From Haematobia irritans (taxonomy: Eukaryota; Arthropoda; Insecta; Diptera; Muscidae): 64,000 nucleotides of DNA. The DNA is taken from the NCBI RefSeq assembly GCF_050003625.1, contig NC_134397.1:192283063-192347062 (forward strand), read 5' to 3'. Under the pieces are notes generated by a model. That model was not told where the DNA came from. It ran no database searches and saw only the letters and a program-made list of their open reading frames with translations. Positions 1 to 12,200 of the stretch are shown piece after piece (positions within the stretch are counted from its first letter, which is position 1; each line of letters opens with the position of its first letter). Position numbers and translations under genes: made by a program.

Positions 1-354
1 AGAAGTTTTTCATATAAAAATTTCAATTTTTTTAGGTTTTGGGTGGATTTTTCAATTTTTTTGGGGTGGTCAGGAATTAAAGTCCTTTTCGCTCTAGGAC
101 GCTTAGTTTGGGAGATATGGGCAAAAGAAGTTTTTCATATAAAAATTTCAATTTTTTTAGGTTTTGGGTGGATTTTTCAATTTTTTGGGGGTGGTCACGA
201 ATTATAGTCCTTTTCGCTCGAGGACGCATATTTGAGGAGATATGGGCAAAATAAATTTTTCATATAAAAATTTAAATTTTTTTAGGTTTTGGGTGGATTT
301 TTCAATTTTTTGGGGATGGTCACGAATTAAAGTCCTTTTCGCTCTAGGACGCTT

Positions 355-1345
355 AGTTTAGGAGATATGGGCAAAAGAAGTTTTTCATATAAAAATTTCA
401 ATTTTTTTAGGTTTTGGGTGGATTTTTAAATTTTTTGGGGGTGGTCACGAATTAAAGTCCTTTTCGCTCTAGGACGCTTAGTTTAGGAGATATGGGCAAA
501 AGAAGTTTTTCATATAAAAATTTCAATTTTTTTAGGTTTTGGGTGGATTTTTCAATTTTTTTGGGGTGGTCAGGAATTAAAGTCCTTTTCGCTCTAGGAC
601 GCTTAGTTTAGGAGATATGGGCAAAAGAAGTTTTTCATATAAAAATTTCAGTTTTTTTAGATTTTGGGTGGATTTTTCAATTTTTTGGGGGTGGTCACGA
701 ATTAAAGTCCTTTTCGCTCTAGGACGCATATTTAAGGAGATATGGGCAAAAGAAGTTTTTCATATAAAAATTTCAATTTTTTTAGGTTTTGGGTGGATTT
801 TTCAATTGGGGGTGGTCACGAATTAAAGTCCTTTTCGCTCTAGGACGCTTAGTTTAGGAGATATGGGCAAAATAAGTTTTTCATATAAAAATTTCAATTT
901 TTTTAGGTTTTGGGTGGATTTTTAAATTTTTTGGGGGTGGTCACGAATTAAAGTCCTTTTCGCTCTAGGACGCTTAGTTTAGGAGATATGGGCAAAAGAA
1001 GTTTTTCATATAAAAATTTCAATTTTTTTAGGTTTTGGGTGGATTTTTCAATTTTTTTGGGGTGGTCAGGAATTAAAGTCCTTTTCGCTCTAGGACGCTT
1101 AGTTTAGGAGATATGGGCAAAAGAAGTTTTTCATATAAAAATTTCATTTTTTTTAGATTTTGGGTGGATTTTTCAATTTTTTGGGGGTGGTCACGAATTA
1201 AAGTCCTTTTCGCTCTAGGACGCATATTTAAGGAGATATGGGCAAAAGAAGTTTTTCATATAAAAATTTCAATTTTTTTAGGTTTTGGGTGGATTTTTCA
1301 ATTGGGGGTGGTCACGAATTAAAGTCCTTTTCGCTCTAGGACGCT
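355..1345 (+). repeat. Tandem duplication of a 4-monomer unit, 496-bp period
   Basis: Sequence at about 355-850 recurs at about 851-1345 with a 496-bp offset. The pair shares the order of linkers, a TTTTTAAATTTTTTGG variant, TTTAGATTTTGG, and a shortened monomer in which CAATTTTTTGGGGG has become CAATTGGGGG (near 806 and 1302). The 6-bp loss explains why four monomers measure 496 rather than about 500. Small differences, such as AAAAGAAG versus AAAATAAG and TTCAGTTTT versus TTCATTTTT, show that the copies have since diverged a little. Boundaries are approximate. Confidence 0.8.
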
Positions 1346-1969
1346 TAGTTTAGGAGATATGGGCAAAAGAAGTTTTTCATATAAAAATTTCAATTTTTTT
1401 AGGTTTTGGGTGGATTTTTCAATTTTTTGGGGGTGGTCACGAATTAAAGTCCTTTTCGCTCTAGGACGCATATTTGAGGAGATATGGGCAAAAGAGGTTT
1501 TCATATAAAAATTTAAATTTTTTTTAGGTTTTGGGTGGATTTTTCAATTTTTTGGTGGGTGGTCACGAATTAAAGTCCTTTTCGCTCTAGGACGCTTAGT
1601 TTAGGAGATATGGGCAAAAGAAGTTTTTGATATAAAAATTTCAATTTTTTTAGGTTTTGGGTGGATTTTTCAATTTTTTGGGGGTGGTCACGAATTAAAG
1701 TCCTTTTCGCTCTAGGACGCTTAGTTTGGGAGATATGGGCAAAAGAAGTTTTTCATATAAAAATTTCAATTTTTTTAGGTTTTGGGTGGATTTTTCAATT
1801 TTTTGGGGGTGGTCACGAATTAAAGTCCTTTTCGCTCTAGGACGCATATTTAAGGTGATATGAGCAAAAGGAGTTTTTCATATAAAAATTTAAATTTTTT
1901 AGATTTTGGGTGGATTTTTCAATTTTTTGGGGGTGGTCACGAATTAAAGTCCTTTTCGCTCTAGGACGC

Positions 1970-3128
1970 ATATTTAAGGAGATATGGGCCAAAGAAGTTT
2001 TTCATATAAAAATTTAAATTTTTTTTTAGGTTTTGGGTGGATTTTTCAATTTTTTGGGGGTGGTCACGAATTAAAGTCCTTTTCGCTCTAGGACGCTTAG
2101 TTTAGGAGATATGGGCAAAAGAAGTTTTTCATATAAAAATTGCAATTTTTTTAGGTTTTGGGTGGATTTTTCAATTTTTTGGGGGTGGTCACGAATTAAA
2201 GTCCTTTTCGCTCTAGGACGCTTAGTTTAGGAGATATGGGCAAAAGAAGTTTTTCATATAAAAATTGCATTTTTTTTAGGTTTTGGGTGGATTTTTCAAT
2301 TTTTTGGGGGTGGTCACGAATTAAAGTCCTTTTCGCTCTAGGACGCATATTTAAGGAGATATGGGCAAAAGAAGTTTTTCATATAAAAATTTCAATTTTT
2401 TTAGGTTTTGGGTGGATTTTTCAATTGGGGGTGGTCACGAATTAAAGTCCTTTTCGCTCTAGGACGCTTAGTTTAGGAGATATGGGCAAAAGAAGTTTTT
2501 CATATAAAAATTTAAATTTTTTTAGGTTTTGGGTGGATTTTTCAATTTTTTTGGGGTGGTCAGGAATTAAAGTCCTTTTCGCTCTAGGACGCATATTTAA
2601 GGAGATATGGGCAAAAGAAGTTTTTCATATAAAAATTTAAATTTTTTTTTAGGTTTTGGGTGGATTTTTCAATTTTTTGGGGGTGGTCACGAATTAAAGT
2701 CCTTTTCGCTCTAGGACGCTTAGTTTAGGAGATATGGGCAAAAGAAGTTTTTCATATAAAAATTGCAATTTTTTTAGGTTTTGGGTGGATTTTTCAATTT
2801 TTTGGGGGTGGTCACGAATTAAAGTCCTTTTCGCTCTAGGACGCTTAGTTTAGGAGATATGGGCAAAAGAAGTTTTTCATATAAAAATTGCATTTTTTTT
2901 AGGTTTTGGGTGGATTTTTCAATTTTTTGGGGGTGGTCACGAATTAAAGTCCTTTTCGCTCTAGGACGCATATTTAAGGAGATATGGGCAAAAGAAGTTT
3001 TTCATATAAAAATTTCAATTTTTTTAGGTTTTGGGTGGATTTTTCAATTGGGGGTGGTCACGAATTAAAGTCCTTTTCGCTCTAGGACGCTTAGTTTAGG
3101 AGATATGGGCAAAAGAAGTTTTTCATAT
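1970..3128 (+). repeat. Tandem duplication of a 5-monomer unit, 623-bp period
   Basis: The segment from about 1970 to 2505 matches about 2593-3128 at a constant 623-bp offset. Shared marks are a long T run after TTTAAA (near 2020 and 2643), a TTGCAATT monomer followed by a TTGCATTT monomer, and then the short CAATTGGGGG monomer (near 2425 and 3047). One copy carries GGGCCAAAG where the other has GGGCAAAAG. Edges are read by eye and may be off by tens of bases. Confidence 0.75.
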
Positions 3129-6100
3129 AAAAATTTCAATTTTTTTAGGTTTTGGGTGGATTTTTCAATTTTTTGGGGGTGGTCACGAATTAAAGTCCTT
3201 TTCGCTCTAGGACGCATATTTGAGGAGATATGGGCAAAAGAGGTTTTCATATAAAAATTTAAATTTTTTTAGGTTTTGGGTGGATTTTTCAATTTTTTGG
3301 TGGGTGGTCACGAATTAAAGTCCTTTTCGCTCTAGGACGCTTAGTTTAGGAGATATGGGCAAAAGAAGTTTTTGATATAAAAATTTCAATTTTTTTAGGT
3401 TTTGGGTGGATTTTTCAATTTTTTGGGGGTGGTCACGAATTAAAGTCCTTTTCGCTCTAGGACGCTTAGTTTGGGAGATATGGGCAAAAGAAGTTTTTCA
3501 TATAAAAATTTCAATTTTTTTAGGTTTTGGGTGGATTTTTCAATTTTTTGGGGGTGGTCACGAATTAAAGTCCTTTTCGCTCTAGGACGCATATTTAAGG
3601 TGATATGAGCAAAAGGAGTTTTTCATATAAAAATTTAAATTTTTTAGATTTTGGGTGGATTTTTCAATTTTTTGGGGGTGGTCACGAATTAAAGTCCTTT
3701 TCGCTCTAGGACGCATATTTAAGGAGATATGGGCAAAAGAAGTTTTTCATATAAAAATTTAAATTTTTTTTTAGGTTTTGGGTGGATTTTTCAATTTTTT
3801 GGGGGTGGTCACGAATTAAAGTCCTTTTCGCTCTAGGACGCTTAGTTTAGGAGATATGGGCAAAAGAAGTTTTTCATATAAAAATTGCAATTTTTTTAGG
3901 TTTTGGGTGGATTTTTCAATTTTTTGGGGGTGGTCACGAATTAAAGTCCTTTTCGCTCTAGGACGCTTAGTTTAGGAGATATGGGCAAAAGAAGTTTTTC
4001 ATATAAAAATTGCATTTTTTTTAGGTTTTGGGTGGATTTTTCAATTTTTTGGGGGTGGTCACGAATTAAAGTCCTTTTCGCTCTAGGACGCTTAGTTTAG
4101 GAGATATGGGCAAAAGAAGTTTTTGATATAAAAATTTCAATTTTTTTAGGTTTTGGGTGGATTTTTCAATTTTTTTGGGGTGGTCAGGAATTAAAGTCCT
4201 TTTCGCTCTAGGACGCATATTTAAGGAGATATGGGCAAAAGAAGTTTTTCATATAAAAATTTCAATTTTTTTAGATTTTGGTTGGATTTTTCAATTTTTT
4301 GGGGGTGGTCACGAATTAAAGTCCTTTTCGCTCTAGGACGCATATTTAAGGAGATATGGGCAAAAGAAGTTTTTCATATAAAAATTGCAATTTTGTTAGA
4401 TTTTGGGTGGATTTTTAAATTTTTTGGGGATGGTCACGAATTAAAGTCCTTTTCGCTCTAGGACGCATATTTAAGGAGATATGGGCAAAAGAGGTTTTCA
4501 TATAAAAATTTAATTTTTTTTAGGTTTTGGGTGGATTTTTAAATTTTTTGGGGGTGGTCACGAATTACAGTCCTTTTCGCTCTAGGACGCTTAGTTTGGG
4601 AGATATGGGCAAAAGAAGTTTTTCATATAAAAATTTAAATTTTTTTAGGTTTTGGGTGGATTTTTCAATTTTTTGGGGGTGGTCACGAATTAAAGTCCTT
4701 TTCGCTCTAGGACGCTTAGTTTAGGAGATATGGGCAAAAGAAGTTTTTCATATAAAAATTGCAATTTTTTTAGGTTTTGGGTGGATTTTTCAATTTGTTT
4801 GGGGTGGTCACGAATTAAAGTCCTTTTCGCTCTAGGACGCATATTTAAGGAGATATGGGCAAAAGAGGTTTTCATATAAAAATTTAATTTTTTTTAGGTT
4901 TTGGGTGGATTTTTAAATTTTTTGGGGGTGGTCACGAATTATAGTCCTTTTCGCTCTAGGACGCTTAGTTTAGGAGATATGGGCAAAATAAATTTTTCAT
5001 ATAAAAATTTAAATTTTTTTAGGTTTTGGGTGGATTTTTCAATTTTTTGGGGATGGTCACGAATTAAAGTCCTTTTAGCTCTAGGACGCTTAGTTTAGGA
5101 GATACGGGCAAAAGAAGTTTTTGATATAAAAATTTCAATTTTTTTAGGTTTTGGGTGGATTTTTCAATTGGGGGTGGTCACGAATTAAAGTCCTTTTCGC
5201 TCTAGGACGCTTAGTTTAGGAGATATGGGCAAAAGAAGTTTTTCATATAAAAATTTCAATTTTTTTAGGTTTTGGGTGGATTTTTCAATTTTTTGGGGGT
5301 GGTCACGAATTAAAGTCCTTTTCGCTCTAGGACGCATATTTGAGGAGATATGGGCAAAAGAGGTTTTCATATAAAAATTTAAATTTTTTTAGGTTTTGGG
5401 TGGATTTTTCAATTTTTTGGTGGGTGGTCACGAATTAAAGTCCTTTTCGCTCTAGGACGCTTAGTTTAGGAGATATGGGCAAAAGAAGTTTTTGATATAA
5501 AAATTTCAATTTTTTTAGGTTTTGGGTGGATTTTTCAATTTTTTGGGGGTGGTCACGAATTAAAGTCCTTTTCGCTCTAGGACGCTTAGTTTGGGAGATA
5601 TGGGCAAAAGAAGTTTTTCATATAAAAATTTCAATTTTTTTAGGTTTTGGGTGGATTTTTCAATTTTTTGGGGGTGGTCACGAATTAAAGTCCTTTTCGC
5701 TCTAGGACGCATATTTAAGGTGATATGAGCAAAAGGAGTTTTTCATATAAAAATTTAAATTTTTTAGATTTTGGGTGGATTTTTCAATTTTTTGGGGGTG
5801 GTCACGAATTAAAGTCCTTTTCGCTCTAGGACGCATATTTAAGGAGATATGGGCAAAAGAAGTTTTTCATATAAAAATTTAAATTTTTTTTTAGGTTTTG
5901 GGTGGATTTTTCAATTTTTTGGGGGTGGTCACGAATTAAAGTCCTTTTCGCTCTAGGACGCTTAGTTTAGGAGATATGGGCAAAAGAAGTTTTTCATATA
6001 AAAATTGCAATTTTTTTAGGTTTTGGGTGGATTTTTCAATTTTTTGGGGGTGGTCACGAATTAAAGTCCTTTTCGCTCTAGGACGCTTAGTTTAGGAGAT

Positions 6101-7200
6101 ATGGGCAAAAGAAGTTTTTCATATAAAAATTGCATTTTTTTTAGGTTTTGGGTGGATTTTTCAATTTTTTGGGGGTGGTCACGAATTAAAGTCCTTTTCG
6201 CTCTAGGACGCTTAGTTTAGGAGATATGGGCAAAAGAAGTTTTTGATATAAAAATTTCAATTTTTTTAGGTTTTGGGTGGATTTTTCAATTTTTTTGGGG
6301 TGGTCAGGAATTAAAGTCCTTTTCGCTCTAGGACGCATATTTAAGGAGATATGGGCAAAAGAAGTTTTTCATATAAAAATTTCAATTTTTTTAGATTTTG
6401 GTTGGATTTTTCAATTTTTTGGGGGTGGTCACGAATTAAAGTCCTTTTCGCTCTAGGACGCATATTTAAGGAGATATGGGCAAAAGAAGTTTTTCATATA
6501 AAAATTGCAATTTTGTTAGATTTTGGGTGGATTTTTAAATTTTTTGGGGATGGTCACGAATTAAAGTCCTTTTCGCTCTAGGACGCATATTTAAGGAGAT
6601 ATGGGCAAAAGAGGTTTTCATATAAAAATTTAATTTTTTTTAGGTTTTGGGTGGATTTTTAAATTTTTTGGGGGTGGTCACGAATTACAGTCCTTTTCGC
6701 TCTAGGACGCTTAGTTTGGGAGATATGGGCAAAAGAAGTTTTTCATATAAAAATTTAAATTTTTTTAGGTTTTGGGTGGATTTTTCAATTTTTTGGGGGT
6801 GGTCACGAATTAAAGTCCTTTTCGCTCTAGGACGCATATTTAAGGAGATATGGGCAAAAGAGGTTTTCATATAAAAATTTAATTTTTTTTAGGTTTTTGG
6901 TGGATTTTTAAATTTTTTGGGGGTGGTCACGAATTATAGTCCTTTTCGCTCTAGGACGCTTAGTTTAGGAGATATGGGCAAAATAAATTTTTCATATAAA
7001 AATTTAAATTTTTTTAGGTTTTGGGTGGATTTTTCAATTTTTTGGGGATGGTCACGAATTAAAGTCCTTTTAGCTCTAGGACGCTTAGTTTAGGAGATAC
7101 GGGCAAAAGAAGTTTTTGATATAAAAATTTCAATTTTTTTAGGTTTTGGGTGGATTTTTCAATTTTTTGGGGGTGGTCACGAATTAAAGTCCTTTTCGCT
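3066..7200 (+). repeat. Tandem duplication, about 2,120-bp period (17 monomers)
   Basis: Blocks starting near 3066 and 5186 share a series of rare variants: GGTGGGTGGTCACG (near 3297 and 5418), GATATGAGCAAAAGG, a TTTGGTTGGATT change, GCAATTTTGTTAGATTTTGG, and AATTACAGTCC. The offset is 2,120 bp until about 4690. There the first copy has one extra monomer, with CAATTTGTTTGG near 4792, that the second lacks, and the offset becomes 1,995 bp. A related, older copy of the block's start lies at 1320-2300 (offset 1,746 bp to 3066). This fits successive unequal exchanges using the same start point. Confidence 0.75.
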
Positions 7201-10200
7201 CTAGGACGCTTAGTTTAGGAGATACGGGCAAAAGAAGTTTTTGATATAAAAATTTCAATTTTTTTAGGTTTTGGGTGGATTTTTCAATTTTTTTGGGGTG
7301 GTCACGAATTAAAGTCCTCTTCGCTCTAGGACGCATATTTAAGGAGATATGGGCAAAAGAAGTTTTTCATATAAAAATTTCAATTTTTCTAGATTTTGGG
7401 TGGATTTTTCAATTTTTTGGGGGTGGTCACGAATTAAAGTCCTTTTCGCTCTAGGACGCATATTTAAGGAGATATGGGCAAAAGAAGTTTTTCATATAAA
7501 AATTTCAATTTTTTTAGGTTTTGGGTGGATTTTTCATTTTTTTGGGGGTGGTCACGAATTAAAGTCCTTTTCGCTCTAGGACGCTTAGTTTAGGAGATAT
7601 GGGCAAAATAATTTTTTCATATAAAAATTTCAATTTTTTTAGGTTTTGGGTGGATTTTTCAATTTTTTTGGGGTGGTCAGGAATTAAAGTCCTTTTCGCT
7701 CTAGGACGCTTAGTTTAGGAGATATGGGCAAAAGAAGTTTTTCATATAAAAATTGCAATTTTTTTAGGTTTTGGGTGGATTTTTCAATTTTTTGGGGGTG
7801 GTCACGAATTAAAGTCCTTTTCGCTCTAGGACGCATATTTAAGGAGATATGGGCAAAAGAAGTTTTTCATATCAAAATTTAAATTTTTTTAGGTTTTGGG
7901 TGGATTTTTCAATTTTTTGGGGGTGGTCACGAATTAAAGTCCTTTTCGCTCTAGGACGCTTAGTTTAGGAGATATGGGCAAAAGAAGTTTTTCATATAAA
8001 AATTGCATTTTTTTTAGGTTTTGGGTGGATTTTTCAATTTTTTTGGGGTGGTCAGGAATTAAAGTCCTTTTCGCTCTAGGACGCTTAGTTTGGGAGATAT
8101 GGGCAAAAGAAGTTTTTCATATAAAAATTTCAATTTTTTTAGGTTTTGGGTGGATTTTTCAATTTTTTGGGGGTGGTCACGAATTATAGTCCTTTTCGCT
8201 CTAGGACGCATATTTGAGGAGATATGGGCAAAATAAATTTTTCATATAAAAATTTAATTTTTTTTAGGTTTTGGGTGGATTTTTCAATTTTTTGGGGATG
8301 GTCACGAATTAAAGTCCTTTTAGCTCTAGGACGCTTAGTTTAGGAGATACGGGCAAAAGAAGTTTTTGATATAAAAATTTCAATTTTTTTTGGTTTTGGG
8401 TGGATTTTTCAATTTTTTGGGGGTGGTCACGAATTAAAGTCCTTTTCGCTCTAGGACGCTTAGTTTAGGAGATATGGGCAAAAGAAGTTTTTCATATAAA
8501 AATTTCAATTTTTTTAGGTTTTGGGTGGATTTTTCAATTTTTTTGGGGTGGTCAGGAATTAAAGTCCTTTTCGCTCTAGGACGCATATTTAAGGAGATAT
8601 GGGCAAAAGAAGTTTTTCATATAAAAATTTCAATTTTTTTAGGTTTTGGGTGGATTTTTCAATTGTTTGGGGGTGGTCACGAATTAAAGTCCTTTTCGCT
8701 CTAGGACGCATATTTAAGGTGATATGAGCAAAAGGAGTTTTTCATATAAAAATTTAAATTTTTTAGATTTTGGGTGGATTTTTCAATTTTTTGGGGGTGG
8801 TCACGAATTAAAGTCCTTTTCGCTCTAGGACGCTTAGTTTAGGAGATATGGGCAAAAGAAGTTTTTGATATAAAAATTTCAATTTTTTTAGGTTTTGGGT
8901 GGATTTTTCAATTTTTTGGGGGTGGTCACGAATTAAAGTCCTTTTCGCTCTAGGACGCTTAGTTTGGGAGATATGGGCAAAAGAAGTTTTTCATATAAAA
9001 ATTTCAATTTTTTTAGGTTTTGGGTGGATTTTTCAATTTTTTGGGGGTGGTCACGAATTAAAGTCCTTTTCGCTCTAGGACGCATATTTAAGGTGATATG
9101 AGCAAAAGGAGTTTTTCATATAAAAATTTAAATTTTTTAGATTTTGGGTGGATTTTTCAATTTTTTGGGGGTGGTCACGAATTAAAGTCCTTTTCGCTCT
9201 AGGACGCATATTTAAGGAGATATGGGCAAAAGAAGTTTTTCATATAAAAATTTAAATTTTTTTTTAGGTTTTGGGTGGATTTTTCAATTTTTTGGGGGTG
9301 GTCACGAATTAAAGTCCTTTTCGCTCTAGGACGCTTAGTTTAGGAGATATGGGCAAAAGAAGTTTTTCATATAAAAATTGCAATTTTTTTAGGTTTTGGG
9401 TGGATTTTTCAATTTTTTGGGGGTGGTCACGAATTAAAGTCCTTTTCGCTCTAGGACGCTTAGTTTAGGAGATATGGGCAAAAGAAGTTTTTCATATAAA
9501 AATTGCATTTTTTTTAGGTTTTGGGTGGATTTTTCAATTTTTTGGGGGTGGTCACGAATTAAAGTCCTTTTCGCTCTAGGACGCTTAGTTTAGGAGATAT
9601 GGGCAAAAGAAGTTTTTGATATAAAAATTTCAATTTTTTTAGGTTTTGGGTGGATTTTTCAATTTTTTTGGGGTGGTCAGGAATTAAAGTCCTTTTCGCT
9701 CTAGGACGCATATTTAAGGAGATATGGGCAAAAGAAGTTTTTCATATAAAAATTTCAATTTTTTTAGATTTTGGTTGGATTTTTCAATTTTTTGGGGGTG
9801 GTCACGAATTAAAGTCCTTTTCGCTCTAGGACGCATATTTAAGGAGATATGGGCAAAAGAAGTTTTTCATATAAAAATTGCAATTTTGTTAGATTTTGGG
9901 TGGATTTTTAAATTTTTTGGGGATGGTCACGAATTAAAGTCCTTTTCGCTCTAGGACGCATATTTAAGGAGATATGGGCAAAAGAGGTTTTCATATAAAA
10001 ATTTAATTTTTTTTAGGTTTTGGGTGGATTTTTAAATTTTTTGGGGGTGGTCACGAATTACAGTCCTTTTCGCTCTAGGACGCTTAGTTTGGGAGATATG
10101 GGCAAAAGAAGTTTTTCATATAAAAATTTAAATTTTTTTAGGTTTTGGGTGGATTTTTCAATTTTTTGGGGGTGGTCACGAATTAAAGTCCTTTTCGCTC

Positions 10201-12200
10201 TAGGACGCATATTTAAGGAGATATGGGCAAAAGAGGTTTTCATATAAAAATTTAATTTTTTTTAGGTTTTGGGTGGATTTTTAAATTTTTTGGGGGTGGT
10301 CACGAATTATAGTCCTTTTCGCTCTAGGACGCTTAGTTTAGGAGATATGGGCAAAATAAATTTTTCATATAAAAATTTAAATTTTTTTAGGTTTTGGGTG
10401 GATTTTTCAATTTTTTGGGGATGGTCACGAATTAAAGTCCTTTTAGCTCTAGGACGCTTAGTTTAGGAGATACGGGCAAAAGAAGTTTTTGATATAAAAA
10501 TTTCAATTTTTTTAGGTTTTGGGTGGATTTTTCAATTTTTTGGGGGTGGTCACGAATTAAAGTCCTTTTCGCTCTAGGACGCTTAGTTTAGGAGATACGG
10601 GCAAAAGAAGTTTTTGATATAAAAATTTCAATTTTTTTAGGTTTTGGGTGGATTTTTCAATTTTTTTGGGGTGGTCACGAATTAAAGTCCTCTTCGCTCT
10701 AGGACGCATATTTAAGGAGATATGGGCAAAAGAAGTTTTTCATATAAAAATTTCAATTTTTCTAGATTTTGGGTGGATTTTTCAATTTTTTGGGGGTGGT
10801 CACGAATTAAAGTCCTTTTCGCTCTAGGACGCATATTTAAGGAGATATGGGCAAAAGAAGTTTTTCATATAAAAATTTCAATTTTTTTAGGTTTTGGGTG
10901 GATTTTTCATTTTTTTGGGGGTGGTCACGAATTAAAGTCCTTTTCGCTCTAGGACGCTTAGTTTAGGAGATATGGGCAAAAGAATTTTTTCATATAAAAA
11001 TTTCAATTTTTTTAGGTTTTGGGTGGATTTTTCAATTTTTTTGGGGTGGTCAGGAATTAAAGTCCTTTTCGCTCTAGGACGCTTAGTTTAGGAGATATGG
11101 GCAAAAGAAGTTTTTCATATAAAAATTGCAATTTTTTTAGGTTTTGGGTGGATTTTTCAATTTTTTGGGGGTGGTCACGAATTAAAGTCCTTTTCGCTCT
11201 AGGACGCATATTTAAGGAGATATGGGCAAAAGAAGTTTTTCATATCAAAATTTAAATTTTTTTAGGTTTTGGGTGGATTTTTCAATTTTTTGGGGGTGGT
11301 CACGAATTAAAGTCCTTTTCGCTCTAGGACGCTTAGTTTAGGAGATATGGGCAAAAGAAGTTTTTCATATAAAAATTGCATTTTTTTTAGGTTTTGGGTG
11401 GATTTTTCAATTTTTTGGGGGTGGTCACGAATTAAAGTCCTTTTCGCTCTAGGACGCTTAGTTTAGGCGATATGGGCAAAAGAAGTTTTTCATATAAAAA
11501 TTTAAATTTTTTTAGGTTTTGGGTGGATTTTTCAATTTTTTTGGGGTGGTCAGGAATTAAAGTCCTTTTCGCTCTAGGACGCTTAGTTTGGGAGATATGG
11601 GCAAAAGAAGTTTTTCATATAAAAATTTCAATTTTTTTAGGTTTTGGGTGGATTTTTCAATTTTTTGGGGGTGGTCACGAATTATAGTCCTTTTCGCTCT
11701 AGGACGCATATTTGAGGAGATATGGGCAAAATAAATTTTTCATATAAAAATTTAATTTTTTTTAGGTTTTGGGTGGATTTTTCAATTTTTTGGGGATGGT
11801 CACGAATTAAAGTCCTTTTAGCTCTAGGACGCTTAGTTTAGGAGATACGGGCAAAAGAAGTTTTTGATATAAAAATTTCAATTTTTTTTGGTTTTGGGTG
11901 GATTTTTCAATTTTTTGGGGGTGGTCACGAATTAAAGTCCTTTTCGCTCTAGGACGCTTAGTTTAGGAGATATGGGCAAAAGAAGTTTTTCATATAAAAA
12001 TTTCAATTTTTTTAGGTTTTGGGTGGATTTTTCAATTTTTTTGGGGTGGTCAGGAATTAAAGTCCTTTTCGCTCTAGGACGCATATTTAAGGAGATATGG
12101 GCAAAAGAAGTTTTTCATATAAAAATTTCAATTTTTTTAGATTTTGGGTGGATTTTTCAATTTTTTGGGGGTGGTCACGAATTAAAGTCCTTTTCGCTCT
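5450..12200 (+). repeat. Tandem duplication, 3,373-bp block then 3,498 bp
   Basis: The region from about 5450 to 8035 recurs at about 8823-11408 with a constant 3,373-bp offset. After one additional monomer in the second copy (around 11410-11530), 8036-8700 recurs at 11534-12200 with offset 3,498. Shared private marks include CCTCTTCGCTC (7317 and 10690), TTTTTCTAGATTTTGG (7385 and 10758), TTTTTCATTTTTTTGG (7533 and 10906) and CATATCAAAATTTAAA (7868 and 11241). Adjacent copies with a common offset are what unequal crossing-over or replication-based tandem duplication of about 27 monomers leaves. Confidence 0.8.
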
